DNA of 20,132 nucleotides from Oscillospiraceae bacterium. GTDB taxonomy: Bacteria; Bacillota; Clostridia; Oscillospirales; Ruminococcaceae. Location of the stretch: NCBI GenBank assembly GCA_017848075.1, contig JAGALG010000189.1, forward strand, positions 1 through 20,132, read 5' to 3'. The notes under the pieces were generated by a model. It did not search any database, had not been told where the DNA came from, and saw only the letters and a list, made by a program, of their open reading frames with translations. This document shows positions 7,238 to 15,367 of this stretch, in pieces (the first letter of the stretch is position 1; the number at the start of each line of letters is the position of its first letter). The position numbers were made by a program, and so were the translations under genes.

Positions 7238-9022
7238 CTACTCTACCTTAAGATGCTTCTTCAGGAATGCTGCAACCTTCGGATAGCAGTCGAATTGATT
7301 TTTCCGTTTGGAAATACCGTGGCCTTCGTCTTCGTAACGGAGGTATTCCACTGGTACATCACGGTTTCTGAGGCTTGCAACAATCTGTTCTGCTTCGCCT
7401 ACAGGAACGCGTGGGTCATTAGCGCCATGAACAACCATCAGAGCTGCGGTAATATCATTCACTTTGTGAATTGGAGATACTTCTCTCAGGATCTCACGAT
7501 GATTTGCAAGGCTGCCGTATTCGCTTTCGCGATGAGCGCGACGGTATTCTGCGGTGTTTTCCAGGAAGGTTTCCAGGTTAGACATACCAACAGTATCAAC
7601 ACCAGCGCACCACAGATCTGGGTTCTGAGCAACACAGGACAGGGTCATGTAACCACCGTAGCTGGTACCCATAACTGCGATCTTATCTGCATCAGCGATA
7701 CCAACTTCAGACAGGTGTTTGTTCAGCGCTGCTGCGTCACGAACACTGTCAAGACGTTTTTCGATATCGTCCAGATGGTGATAGGTTTTGCCGTAGCCGA
7801 CAGAACCGCGGATATTTGGAGCAACAACAGTCAGACCTTCGTTCACCAGATACTGGATCAGTGGGGAGAACATTGGTCTTTCCTGTCCTTCCGGACCACC
7901 GTGGAATTCACATACCACGCTGCGGGAGTTTTTGCTGTTTTTGCCTTTGTACAGCCAGTATGGAACTACCAGACCGTCAAAGGACTCGAAATGATGGAGT
8001 TCTGGCTCAACCAGGTCGTCTTTATCGATGCCCTGGAGGTCAGTAAAGGTTACTCGCTCAACTTTTTCGTTGTCGATATCCATCAGCCAGATGTCAGAAG
8101 GTCTCTGACCGCTGGTCAGGGTAACCAGCAGACGATGGCTTGCTGGAGCCCAGCTGGTGCCATAGTATGCCATTACGCCTTTTGGCAGGGATGGAACATT
8201 TTCAAAGCACTCTTTTACGGTGTTGTAGATCTCCAGTACAGAGTAACCGTCACGGTTTACTTTAACGGAGAGGTATTTGTCATCGTAGCTGAGAGCGATG
8301 TCTTCCACATCCCAGTTTTCTTCATATACTTTGCTGAAAGTACCGCTTGCTACATCGTAGTAAGCCAGGTATTTGAATTCGCAGTCTTTATCGGTCAGGA
8401 AGTAGAAACCGCTGCTGTCTTTTTTCCATACAGGATTGGTGTAAGCAGCATTGCCAGCATTCGGATCGATATTTTTAGCGGTTCTGGTTTCGATATCCAG
8501 AATCCACATGCAGTTATCAGACTGTGCTTTCAGTTTATTATACAGGAAGTATCTGCCGTTTGGAGACAGAGCTGCAGGCATATTGTAGTTGTCAGTGTTG
8601 ACAAGAACGATTTCCTGTTCGCCAGTCTCGATGTTCATCTGGCAGATATCAAAGCTTTTTGGATCTCTTGCATTGCAGGAGTAAACAACAGTTTTGCCAT
8701 CAGGTTTTACGCCGCCGAGCTGATGTCTTGCAGCATAATTCTGAGTCAGGGCTACTGCTTCCTCACCGGCACGCAGTACATGGAGCTGTTCCTGTTCGTT
8801 GCCGCCCAGGTCCATGGTGAAGAAGATGTCTTCTCCGAAAGTTTTTACGGTCCAGATACGCTCAGAGAAGAAAGTACGCTGTTTGTCTTCACCAGTTTTC
8901 AGGGATCTCTCCCAAATCTGGTTTACGCCACTTTTGTTGCTGTTGTAAATGAAGCTCTCTTCATTAAGCCATTTCGCAGAAGAGGCGGAACCAATAGAAA
9001 AGTACTGTTGAATCGTTGCCAT
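7238..9022 (-). CDS. S9 family serine peptidase (prolyl oligopeptidase/acylaminoacyl peptidase type)
   Basis: A 594-residue cytosolic peptidase with no signal peptide. Residues about 1-345 form repeated WD-like strands typical of the S9 beta-propeller (for example ALSPNGRYFLYN, DIWLMDID). The C-terminal alpha/beta hydrolase domain carries HGGPEG (374-379, oxyanion region), the nucleophile in GTSYGGY (Ser454), the acid in HGANDPRVP (Asp536) and the base in EDEGHGI (His568), a complete triad. S9 enzymes act on oligopeptides, often at proline or at blocked N-termini; the exact specificity cannot be read here. The ATG at 9022 has GGAGGAG about 8 bases upstream. The gene sits between oppC and oppD, 21 bases from each, which strongly suggests that it degrades the imported peptides. 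Confidence 0.92.
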   Translation of the reverse strand: MATIQQYFSIGSASSAKWLNEESFIYNSNKSGVNQIWERSLKTGEDKQRTFFSERIWTVKTFGEDIFFTMDLGGNEQEQLHVLRAGEEAVALTQNYAARHQLGGVKPDGKTVVYSCNARDPKSFDICQMNIETGEQEIVLVNTDNYNMPAALSPNGRYFLYNKLKAQSDNCMWILDIETRTAKNIDPNAGNAAYTNPVWKKDSSGFYFLTDKDCEFKYLAYYDVASGTFSKVYEENWDVEDIALSYDDKYLSVKVNRDGYSVLEIYNTVKECFENVPSLPKGVMAYYGTSWAPASHRLLVTLTSGQRPSDIWLMDIDNEKVERVTFTDLQGIDKDDLVEPELHHFESFDGLVVPYWLYKGKNSKNSRSVVCEFHGGPEGQERPMFSPLIQYLVNEGLTVVAPNIRGSVGYGKTYHHLDDIEKRLDSVRDAAALNKHLSEVGIADADKIAVMGTSYGGYMTLSCVAQNPDLWCAGVDTVGMSNLETFLENTAEYRRAHRESEYGSLANHREILREVSPIHKVNDITAALMVVHGANDPRVPVGEAEQIVASLRNRDVPVEYLRYEDEGHGISKRKNQFDCYPKVAAFLKKHLKVE

Positions 9023-9043
9023 AGGTCATTCTCCTCCTTCTTA

Positions 9044-10219
9044 TTACAGACCGCGCATTCTTGGGTCGAACGCATCGCGCAGACCGTTACCGAACATGTT
9101 GAATGCCAGCATCAGCAGGGAAATGATGAGTGCTGGGAACAGGGTCAGGTGAGGGCTGGTGGTCAGTACGCGCTGACCTTCTGCCAGCAGTACGCCGATG
9201 GATGGTTCTGGTGCCTGAATACCGAGGCCCAGGTAGGACAGGAAGGACTCAGAGAAGATCGCAGATGGTACAGCGAAGGTTGCCTGAGTGATGATAGGAC
9301 CGATAGCGTTTGGCAGAATATGACGGAAGATCAGAACTCTGTCTTTCGCACCCATGGTACGGGATGCCATAACGTATTCGTAGTCTTTATAACGGTAGAA
9401 CTGAGCACGGATCATACGAGCCATACCGATCCAACCTGTCAAGATAAGTACCAGGATGAACGAGACGATACCCGCTCCCAATACCATGATGAACAGAATG
9501 GACATTACCAGGAATGGTACGCCACCGAGGATCTCAGTGATACGCATCATAATCATGTCGACTTTGCCGCCGTAGTAACCGGCAACGGAACCGTAAGTTA
9601 CACCAATACATACATTGATGAATACAGATACGAAACCGATCAGCAGGGAGATTCGGGTACCTCTCCACAGACGAACAAACAGGTCACGACCGATATTATC
9701 GGTACCGAAGATAAAGTAGTGATCTTCTGCACCGGTGTATTCGTACATGTTGATATTTGCAATAACTTTTTCGATTTCTTTGTTTTTATATTTCCAAATG
9801 AATTCTCTTTCAATGGAAACAACAGCATCTTTGAACTCTTCCATTTCCAGGTCAGCTTTAAACAGCTCCATCTGCTGGGTACCGTCGAAGATGCCGAAGT
9901 CCTCCAGAACCGGAATTCTTGGTGGCAGAGTACCGAATTCGGTATGCTGCTCACGGAAATGATACTTACTCATCATAGGGCCAAAAATAGCCATGAATAC
10001 GATGAATACGATGATGCACAAAGCTACAACAGAAGATTTGTTGCGTTTAAAACGCAGCCAAGCGTCTTTGAAGAAGCCGATTGCTTCGCCTTCAAATTTC
10101 TGGTCAAAAATCTTCTCACCTGCTACTTTTTCAAACTGATCAGCAGGGATTTTCTCCTGCATGATTTTCTCGACATCGAGAGGTGCAGGAACTTCGAGTT
10201 TAACTAATTTTTTACTCAC
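9044..10219 (-). CDS. oppC: Oligopeptide ABC transporter permease OppC
   Basis: Integral membrane permease pairing with OppB. About 391 residues: a charged cytoplasmic N-terminus of some 65 residues, a first membrane segment (VVALCIIVFIVFMAIFG), then a long outward-facing insert of about 125 residues (TLPPRIPVLEDFGIFDG and a Lys/Glu-rich stretch), then FGTDNIGRDLF and five further membrane segments. The ATPase-docking EAA loop reads YVMASRTMGAKDRVLIFRH. The long insert is a feature of the Gram-positive Opp/Ami class. I chose GTG at 10219, which has GGAGGAGG 8 bases upstream and overlaps the oppB stop by 8 bases; a TTG at 10255 would extend it by 12 residues but has no comparable RBS. Confidence 0.93.
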   Translation of the reverse strand: MSKKLVKLEVPAPLDVEKIMQEKIPADQFEKVAGEKIFDQKFEGEAIGFFKDAWLRFKRNKSSVVALCIIVFIVFMAIFGPMMSKYHFREQHTEFGTLPPRIPVLEDFGIFDGTQQMELFKADLEMEEFKDAVVSIEREFIWKYKNKEIEKVIANINMYEYTGAEDHYFIFGTDNIGRDLFVRLWRGTRISLLIGFVSVFINVCIGVTYGSVAGYYGGKVDMIMMRITEILGGVPFLVMSILFIMVLGAGIVSFILVLILTGWIGMARMIRAQFYRYKDYEYVMASRTMGAKDRVLIFRHILPNAIGPIITQATFAVPSAIFSESFLSYLGLGIQAPEPSIGVLLAEGQRVLTTSPHLTLFPALIISLLMLAFNMFGNGLRDAFDPRMRGL

Positions 10220-11168
10220 GAACCTTACCTCCTCCGATTCTGATTCTTGGGTCAACGATACCGTAAGAAAGGTCTACCAACAGCATAGAGGTCAAGCTGA
10301 TGCAGGAGTAGAAGAACAGTACCGCGATAGTCAGATAGTAGTCAGAAGTCTGAATGGATGCAGAAGTCAGAGAACCGATACCAGGGATACCGAAAATGTT
10401 CTCAACTACCATGGAACCACCCAGCAGGTTCATAAACATAGGGATGATTACATTACACAGAGGGATAAAGGAGTTTCTCAGAGCGTGACGCAGAGTGGAC
10501 TGCAGCTTAGAGAGACCTTTGGATTTGGACAGCAGCATGTATTCGGAGTTCAGTGCTTCGAACAGCTCTGCACGCATATAACGGGTGATGGTAGAAATAC
10601 CACCGAAGGACAGTGCCAGAATTGGCAGAATCATAGACCAGAACTTGGACAGGCTGAAGGAAGAGTCTTCCAGTTCCAGCAGGAATGGGAACCATTCCAA
10701 TTTGTAGCAGAAGATATACTGCATTACAGTTGCGAATACGAAAGATGGGATAGATACATTGAATACTACCATCGCGGAGATAGCGTAGTCAACCCAAGTA
10801 TTCTTTTTCAGTGCTGCAGCGATACCGCAAGCCAGACCGATTGGAATAGTCAAGGCCAGGGAGAAAATGTTCAGCTGCAGAGTGGTAGGGATCTTATCTC
10901 TGATGATCTGGAATACCGGTCTTCTTGGGTACAAGTTGATCGATTCACCAAAATCAAAGGAGAGGAAGTTTTTCAGGAAGATAACATACTGTTCCAGCAG
11001 AGGTTTGTCCAGATGGTATCTTGCTTCCAACGCTGCTTTCAACTCAGGAGCAGCACCCTGTCCGGCAATATCGCCTGGGATCAGTCGAATTGCAAAGAAG
11101 CTCAAGCTAAGGATAATAAACAGCGTCAATGCCATTGCTGCAACACGCTTAAGTATATATTTGAGCAA
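10212..11168 (-). CDS. oppB: Oligopeptide ABC transporter permease OppB
   Basis: Integral membrane permease of the peptide importer, 318 residues. It begins with the typical MLKYILKRV plus a first membrane segment, then the RLIPGD motif, an extracytoplasmic loop and five more hydrophobic segments. The EAA loop reads EYMLLSKSKGLSKLQSTLRH, and the C-terminus ends with the usual LVDLSYGIVDPRIRI. The start chosen is TTG at 11168, with AGGAG (11176-11180) 7 bases upstream; a longer reading from 11210 would begin inside a hairpin and lacks an RBS. It lies 94 bases after the binding-protein gene, with a stem-loop in the gap, and overlaps oppC by 8 bases. Confidence 0.94.
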   Translation of the reverse strand: MLKYILKRVAAMALTLFIILSLSFFAIRLIPGDIAGQGAAPELKAALEARYHLDKPLLEQYVIFLKNFLSFDFGESINLYPRRPVFQIIRDKIPTTLQLNIFSLALTIPIGLACGIAAALKKNTWVDYAISAMVVFNVSIPSFVFATVMQYIFCYKLEWFPFLLELEDSSFSLSKFWSMILPILALSFGGISTITRYMRAELFEALNSEYMLLSKSKGLSKLQSTLRHALRNSFIPLCNVIIPMFMNLLGGSMVVENIFGIPGIGSLTSASIQTSDYYLTIAVLFFYSCISLTSMLLVDLSYGIVDPRIRIGGGKVRE

Positions 11169-11191
11169 AACGATTCTCCTTTCCGATGATA

Positions 11192-11221
11192 AATAAGGGC
11201 CTGTTTGCACAGGCCCTTATT
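11192..11221 (-). terminator. Stem-loop between binding-protein and permease genes
   Basis: A 12-bp perfect stem (11192-11203 with 11210-11221, core AAGGGCCTG/CAGGCCCTT) with a 6-base loop. On the minus strand it is followed only by a short, interrupted T stretch (TTATTTATC). It therefore looks like a partial terminator or RNA-stabilising hairpin that would give more binding protein than permease, a common arrangement in Opp operons. The rest of the 94-base gap holds the oppB RBS. Confidence 0.7.
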
Positions 11222-11262
11222 CTCTTTAAGAGTTAAAACGCTTTATAAAGCTTTAAAAGGCA

Positions 11263-13026
11263 TTATGCAGCAGCGATCAGGTCGGTCTGGTTGGTGGAGA
11301 AACCGATGAATGGCAGGTAGTTCTCGGTTGCCAGTTCAACACGTTCGTGGTACATTACGCAGTTGTTGTTCTGCATTACAGGTACGAAGCAACCGTAGTC
11401 GAGCAGCAGCTCTTCCATTTTAGCCAGAGCTTCAACTTTAGCAGCGGTATCGGTAGCGATGTCGCCGTACATGCAGTCGAACCACAGCTGGTCGTATTCG
11501 TCAGATGCGAAACCGGTGATGTATGGATCAGCGTAGTCCTGTTTCCATACGTTCAGACCGGACCATGGGTTGAATACGTTACCCATCAGACGAACGCCCA
11601 GACCGAGGTCGTATTCACCAGCGCGGTACAGGTCGTAAGCGGATGCAGGTGGGCAAGCTCTCAGGGTCAGAGTGAATCTGTCGGAACCGAACAGGTTTTC
11701 AAAGTGCTCCTGAAGAATTTCTGCCTGACGTTTCTGGTCTTCCTGACCTTCGAAGTAGATGTACTCTACAGATACAGGCTGGCCGCCGTTAGCTTCGTAA
11801 GCTTTGTTGAACAGTTCAACAGCTTTGTCGTAGTCGGTAGCGTATTTTTCAGCAATAGCTTTACCAGCTTCGGTGTCACGGTAGTAACCGTCACCAGCGT
11901 AGATACCGGTGGAGATCAGAGCTGGAGCAGCTGGGTACAGTTTGTAAACGTCTTCACAGATGGTTTCACGAGGAGTACCGTAGTGCAGAGCGTTACGGAA
12001 GTCTTTCTGCTGCATGATGGTGTTTTTGGAAGCACCGTTCATGAAGTAACCCCAAACGTTAGCAGACAGCAGGGAGTGTGCACGAGGGTCGTTTTTGTAC
12101 TGGAGGTAGTCATCACCAGTCAGGGAGTGGTTGTCCAGCTCGCCAGCCCAGAACATTTCAGCGCGGGTAGCGTTCTGAGAGATGTAACGGGAGGTGTAAG
12201 AATCCAGTTTTACCCAACCTTCTTTAACCAGTGGGTCGTTTTCGTTGCGAACGAATTTCTCGTAACCGTCGGTTACCCATTCAGAAACAACGAACATACC
12301 GGAAGATGGGGTGGTGTCCAGAGTAGTACCGTAGGTGGTGGAGGTACGGTCTGCGTTCATGCAAGCTTCGTAGGTTTCTTCTTCAACTGGCCAGATCAGG
12401 GAACCGATCATGGAGTAGAAGTCGAGTTCGGAAGCTGGGTACTGCAGGGTGATCTGCAGCTCGTGGTCGTTAACCAGTTTAACGCCTACATCTTCCCAGT
12501 TAGCATTGCCCTGGGAGTATTCTTTTGCGTTAACGATTACAACTGGGTCGTAAGCGTAAGCAGCGTTTTTGTTAACCAGTTTTGGATCCAGCAGCATTTT
12601 GAAGGTGTATTCGTAGTCAGTAGCATCCAGTGCGGTGCCAGTAGACCATACGAGGCCTTCACGGATTTTTACGGTCCAAGTGGTACCACCGTCAGTGGTG
12701 GTTGGCAGCTCGGATGCGTGATGTGGGTACCAAACCAGCTCGTCGTTTTCAGCGAGAGCAGCAACCAGAGTACCAGCGTTCATGATGGTTTTAGAGTTGG
12801 TGTACATCTGTGGGTTAAAGGTAGCGCGGGAAGTAGTCCAGCCGCGGTAGTCTTTAGGACCAGTGTATTCTTCAACTTCTTCTTCCTCAGTCTCGGTCTC
12901 GGTTTCGGTCTGAGTGTTTTCGGTGGTAGTATTAGTCTCAGTTTCGGTCTCGGTCTCGTTGCTACCACATGCAGTCAGCATCATCATGCAAGCGAGTGCC
13001 AGAGCCAGAATTCTTTTGATCTTCAT
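11263..13026 (-). CDS. oppA: Peptide-binding lipoprotein (OppA/DppA, SBP_bac_5 family)
   Basis: Captures peptides outside the cell and delivers them to OppBC. The 587-residue precursor has a lipoprotein signal peptide (MKIKRILALALACMMMLTAC, lipid-modified Cys20), then an acidic Thr/Glu-rich linker (residues 23-53), then a family 5 extracellular solute-binding domain. Typical features include WTVKIREGLVWSTGTALDATDYEYTF-like segments and LGVRLMGNVFNPWSGLNVW near the C-terminal half. The ATG at 13026 overlaps the stop of the upstream DPP-IV-like gene (ATGA), with AAGGAGG upstream, so the two are translationally coupled. A hairpin follows the gene. The natural ligand cannot be read from sequence; peptides are inferred from family and neighbours. 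Confidence 0.93.
   Translation of the reverse strand: MKIKRILALALACMMMLTACGSNETETETETNTTTENTQTETETETEEEEVEEYTGPKDYRGWTTSRATFNPQMYTNSKTIMNAGTLVAALAENDELVWYPHHASELPTTTDGGTTWTVKIREGLVWSTGTALDATDYEYTFKMLLDPKLVNKNAAYAYDPVVIVNAKEYSQGNANWEDVGVKLVNDHELQITLQYPASELDFYSMIGSLIWPVEEETYEACMNADRTSTTYGTTLDTTPSSGMFVVSEWVTDGYEKFVRNENDPLVKEGWVKLDSYTSRYISQNATRAEMFWAGELDNHSLTGDDYLQYKNDPRAHSLLSANVWGYFMNGASKNTIMQQKDFRNALHYGTPRETICEDVYKLYPAAPALISTGIYAGDGYYRDTEAGKAIAEKYATDYDKAVELFNKAYEANGGQPVSVEYIYFEGQEDQKRQAEILQEHFENLFGSDRFTLTLRACPPASAYDLYRAGEYDLGLGVRLMGNVFNPWSGLNVWKQDYADPYITGFASDEYDQLWFDCMYGDIATDTAAKVEALAKMEELLLDYGCFVPVMQNNNCVMYHERVELATENYLPFIGFSTNQTDLIAAA
12868..12960 (-). repeat. Low-complexity Thr-Glu tract in the binding-protein gene
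   Basis: Thirty-one codons almost entirely for Thr and Glu (with a few Asn/Gln/Val) follow the lipidated Cys20. In DNA the tract is an imperfect hexamer-like repeat (ACCGAG/ACCGAA on the coding strand). It probably forms a flexible acidic tether between the membrane anchor and the binding domain. Such tracts can change length by slippage. Confidence 0.8.
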
Positions 13027-15356
13027 ACTTTTTCCTCCTTGTTTTTTGCATTTTTTTCCTCGGCGGGGAGAATGTCAAAGTCCCTTACCGGTTCGCAGCC
13101 CATCAAGTGCTCAACAAAGTAATCCCATTTCCTCTTCATGACATATTTGAATCTCGCAACAGCGTGAGTGCTGTTTGGATAAATCAAACTGTCAAAGTCT
13201 TTGTTAGCCTCAATGAGTGCAGAAATAAGTTTTATACTCGCGGCAGGGTGAACATTGTCATCCATGTCGCCGTGGACGATAAGAAGTTTGCCAGAAAGAT
13301 TCTTGGCAAAGTTGTGGTTGGCTTGATTGTGGTACTTCTCTTCGCTGTACTCACCTATCCAGCGCTCGCCCCAATGTGCATGGTAGATCGCCTGATCGTG
13401 GTTACCGCAGAGAGACACGCCAACCTTGTAGAAATCACCGAATTCCAGCAGAGCTCTTGCTGTCGCATAGCCGCCGCCGGAAGCGCCCCAGATACCAACC
13501 CGGTCGGTGTCAATCCAGCTGAAGCGTTCGCCCAACTGTTTGATCGCCAGAACATGATCGGTAATGCCGCAGCATTCTTCGGCTTTTTCATAAATGTAAT
13601 CGTGGATTTCTTTGCTTCTCAAAGGTGTAGCAAAGCCGTCAACAATGACGCCAACGAAGCCCAGATGAGCCAGATATTCCAAGCTGCCGTATGGGTTTGC
13701 ACCCGGCATTGCATTGAACTGGAAAGCTTTCGGGGTGTTGATGCGCTGTGCGCCGCCGTAGATATAATCCACAACCGGATATTTCTTGTTCGGATCAAAG
13801 TCAGCAGGTTTAATCAGCAGACCATAAATCTTGGTCTTGCCATCGCGGCCAATCGCCTCGAATGGTTCCGGCTGCAGGTACAGATCCTGAATCTTGGAAA
13901 TATCACAGGTTTCCAAATGACATCTTGTTTCACCGCTGAGCTCTCTGACAACGGTTTCCGGCAGAGTCTGTACGGTGGAGTGAATGTCGGTATAGTAAAG
14001 TCCTTCCGGCTGGAAGGTAACGAAGTGTTCGTCTTTTTCGGTGGAGATGCAGGTTCTCTCACCGCTGTCCATATCAGCAACAAACAGTTCCTGATAATAT
14101 GGATCAATGTCCTTATCCACACCGCCGGCAGTGAAGTAAACCTTACGATTTTCCTCGTCAACATATTTCAGTCGACGGAAGGTTTCACCATCGTGAGTGT
14201 AGCGGACTTTCTTTTCACCGCTGTTCAGATCGATCAGCCACAGAGTAGACCAGTTATCGATCTCAGAATGCCACAGCAGTTCGTTGGTTTTTGGCAGGTA
14301 ACGCATACTCATTTCAGAGTAGTTTTCCTGGCTGGCGCTGCCGTAATATTCCACGAAGCCGAAGGTCTTATAGGTTTCTTCCATAATCACTTCTGCGGTA
14401 GCGGTCTCTGCATTGATCTTGATGCAGCGGATAGTTTTGAAGAAGCGGTCATAACGAACCAGAGTAACCTCATGGGTATCTTTGGTCCATTTTACAGAAC
14501 CGCCATCGGCATCAAACATAGCCAGCAGGTAAAGAACAATTGGCTCTTTATCCAGAAGAACTTTAGTAACCGTGCCCTTCTCGATATTACCGATGTAAAC
14601 TTCACCTTCCAGAATATGCTCATCACCCGGTACAGCGTAGCGGTACTGGTATGGATTTGGACGAGGTCTGCCGCGAACCGGAACAGACTGTACCAGACCC
14701 AAATCACCCAGCAGACGACGGTCTACACGGTAGGTGATGAAGTATTTTCCATCAGGAGACCAAACAACTGCAGGTTTGCGTCTCATTGGAGGCGCTTCCA
14801 GATACAGCTCACTGGCTGGCAGCCAGCGTTTACCGTAATCCAGGAACTCACAGCCGTCAAAGGTCAGCTGACGAACGATACCGGTTTCATTATTTCGGGA
14901 GAAAAGATTGTGATCCTTTGCAAAAACAGAGAAATTTTTGTCTGGAGAAGTTGCTTCATCCGGATTGTGCAGCTCAAAGTTCAGGCGGGTCAAAGTCTCT
15001 TCTTTGGTGTCATAGCAGTATTCGCCGACTCTGCCTTTCAAGTTGAAGTACAGTTTGCTCTCGCCTTCAAAAACAACATTTTCCAGCGGAAGCTGGTCTT
15101 CTTTCACCTCACAGAGAGGTTTTACCAGCTCAAGCACCTTTTCTTCATCAAAGAGAGGGCATTTTTCATTTTTCTCATAATCATAAAGAGTATAAGAACT
15201 TTTTACTGTGCCGTCTTCTTTCAGGGAATCGGACATATACCAGAAATTCCGGCTGTCTTTAATAAAATTAATGGCCGGTTTTTCATTGAGAACGCTTTTT
15301 TTGCTGCAGGCTTTGTACAAAGCAGCAGCTCTTTCATAGGATTTCCGCATATCCAT
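13023..15356 (-). CDS. S9 family serine peptidase, dipeptidyl peptidase IV-like
   Basis: A 777-residue cytosolic serine peptidase without signal peptide. The first ~490 residues match the DPP-IV beta-propeller architecture (for example AVVWSPDGKYFITYRVDRR near 195-213). The C-terminal hydrolase domain has GASGGG (Ser near 625), HGDMDDNVHP (Asp near 699) and NSTHAV (His near 730), a full catalytic triad. The double-Glu motif that anchors the substrate N-terminus in true DPP-IV, normally just before the WSPDG strand, is not evident (the region reads SELYLEAPPMRRKP), so release of X-Pro dipeptides should not be assumed. ATG 15356 has GGAGG 7 bases upstream. It begins 11 bases after the amidohydrolase gene and its stop overlaps the binding-protein start by 4 bases. 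Confidence 0.9.
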   Translation of the reverse strand: MDMRKSYERAAALYKACSKKSVLNEKPAINFIKDSRNFWYMSDSLKEDGTVKSSYTLYDYEKNEKCPLFDEEKVLELVKPLCEVKEDQLPLENVVFEGESKLYFNLKGRVGEYCYDTKEETLTRLNFELHNPDEATSPDKNFSVFAKDHNLFSRNNETGIVRQLTFDGCEFLDYGKRWLPASELYLEAPPMRRKPAVVWSPDGKYFITYRVDRRLLGDLGLVQSVPVRGRPRPNPYQYRYAVPGDEHILEGEVYIGNIEKGTVTKVLLDKEPIVLYLLAMFDADGGSVKWTKDTHEVTLVRYDRFFKTIRCIKINAETATAEVIMEETYKTFGFVEYYGSASQENYSEMSMRYLPKTNELLWHSEIDNWSTLWLIDLNSGEKKVRYTHDGETFRRLKYVDEENRKVYFTAGGVDKDIDPYYQELFVADMDSGERTCISTEKDEHFVTFQPEGLYYTDIHSTVQTLPETVVRELSGETRCHLETCDISKIQDLYLQPEPFEAIGRDGKTKIYGLLIKPADFDPNKKYPVVDYIYGGAQRINTPKAFQFNAMPGANPYGSLEYLAHLGFVGVIVDGFATPLRSKEIHDYIYEKAEECCGITDHVLAIKQLGERFSWIDTDRVGIWGASGGGYATARALLEFGDFYKVGVSLCGNHDQAIYHAHWGERWIGEYSEEKYHNQANHNFAKNLSGKLLIVHGDMDDNVHPAASIKLISALIEANKDFDSLIYPNSTHAVARFKYVMKRKWDYFVEHLMGCEPVRDFDILPAEEKNAKNKEEKV

Positions 15357-15367
15357 GCTGTTTCCTC

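Noticed and set aside
6131..10207. 1358-codon open reading frame on the plus strand
   Set aside because: It is codon-aligned antisense to oppD, the S9 peptidase and oppC, has no RBS, and its translation shows no recognisable domain. The minus-strand genes have clear motifs and RBSs.
10220..10255. TTG start extending OppC by 12 residues
   Set aside because: No RBS at proper distance, whereas GTG 10219 has an excellent one and gives the usual short overlap with oppB.
11240..11251. 12-base palindrome GCTTTATAAAGC before the oppA-oppB hairpin
   Set aside because: AT-rich, no loop, and no link to a known site; likely chance.
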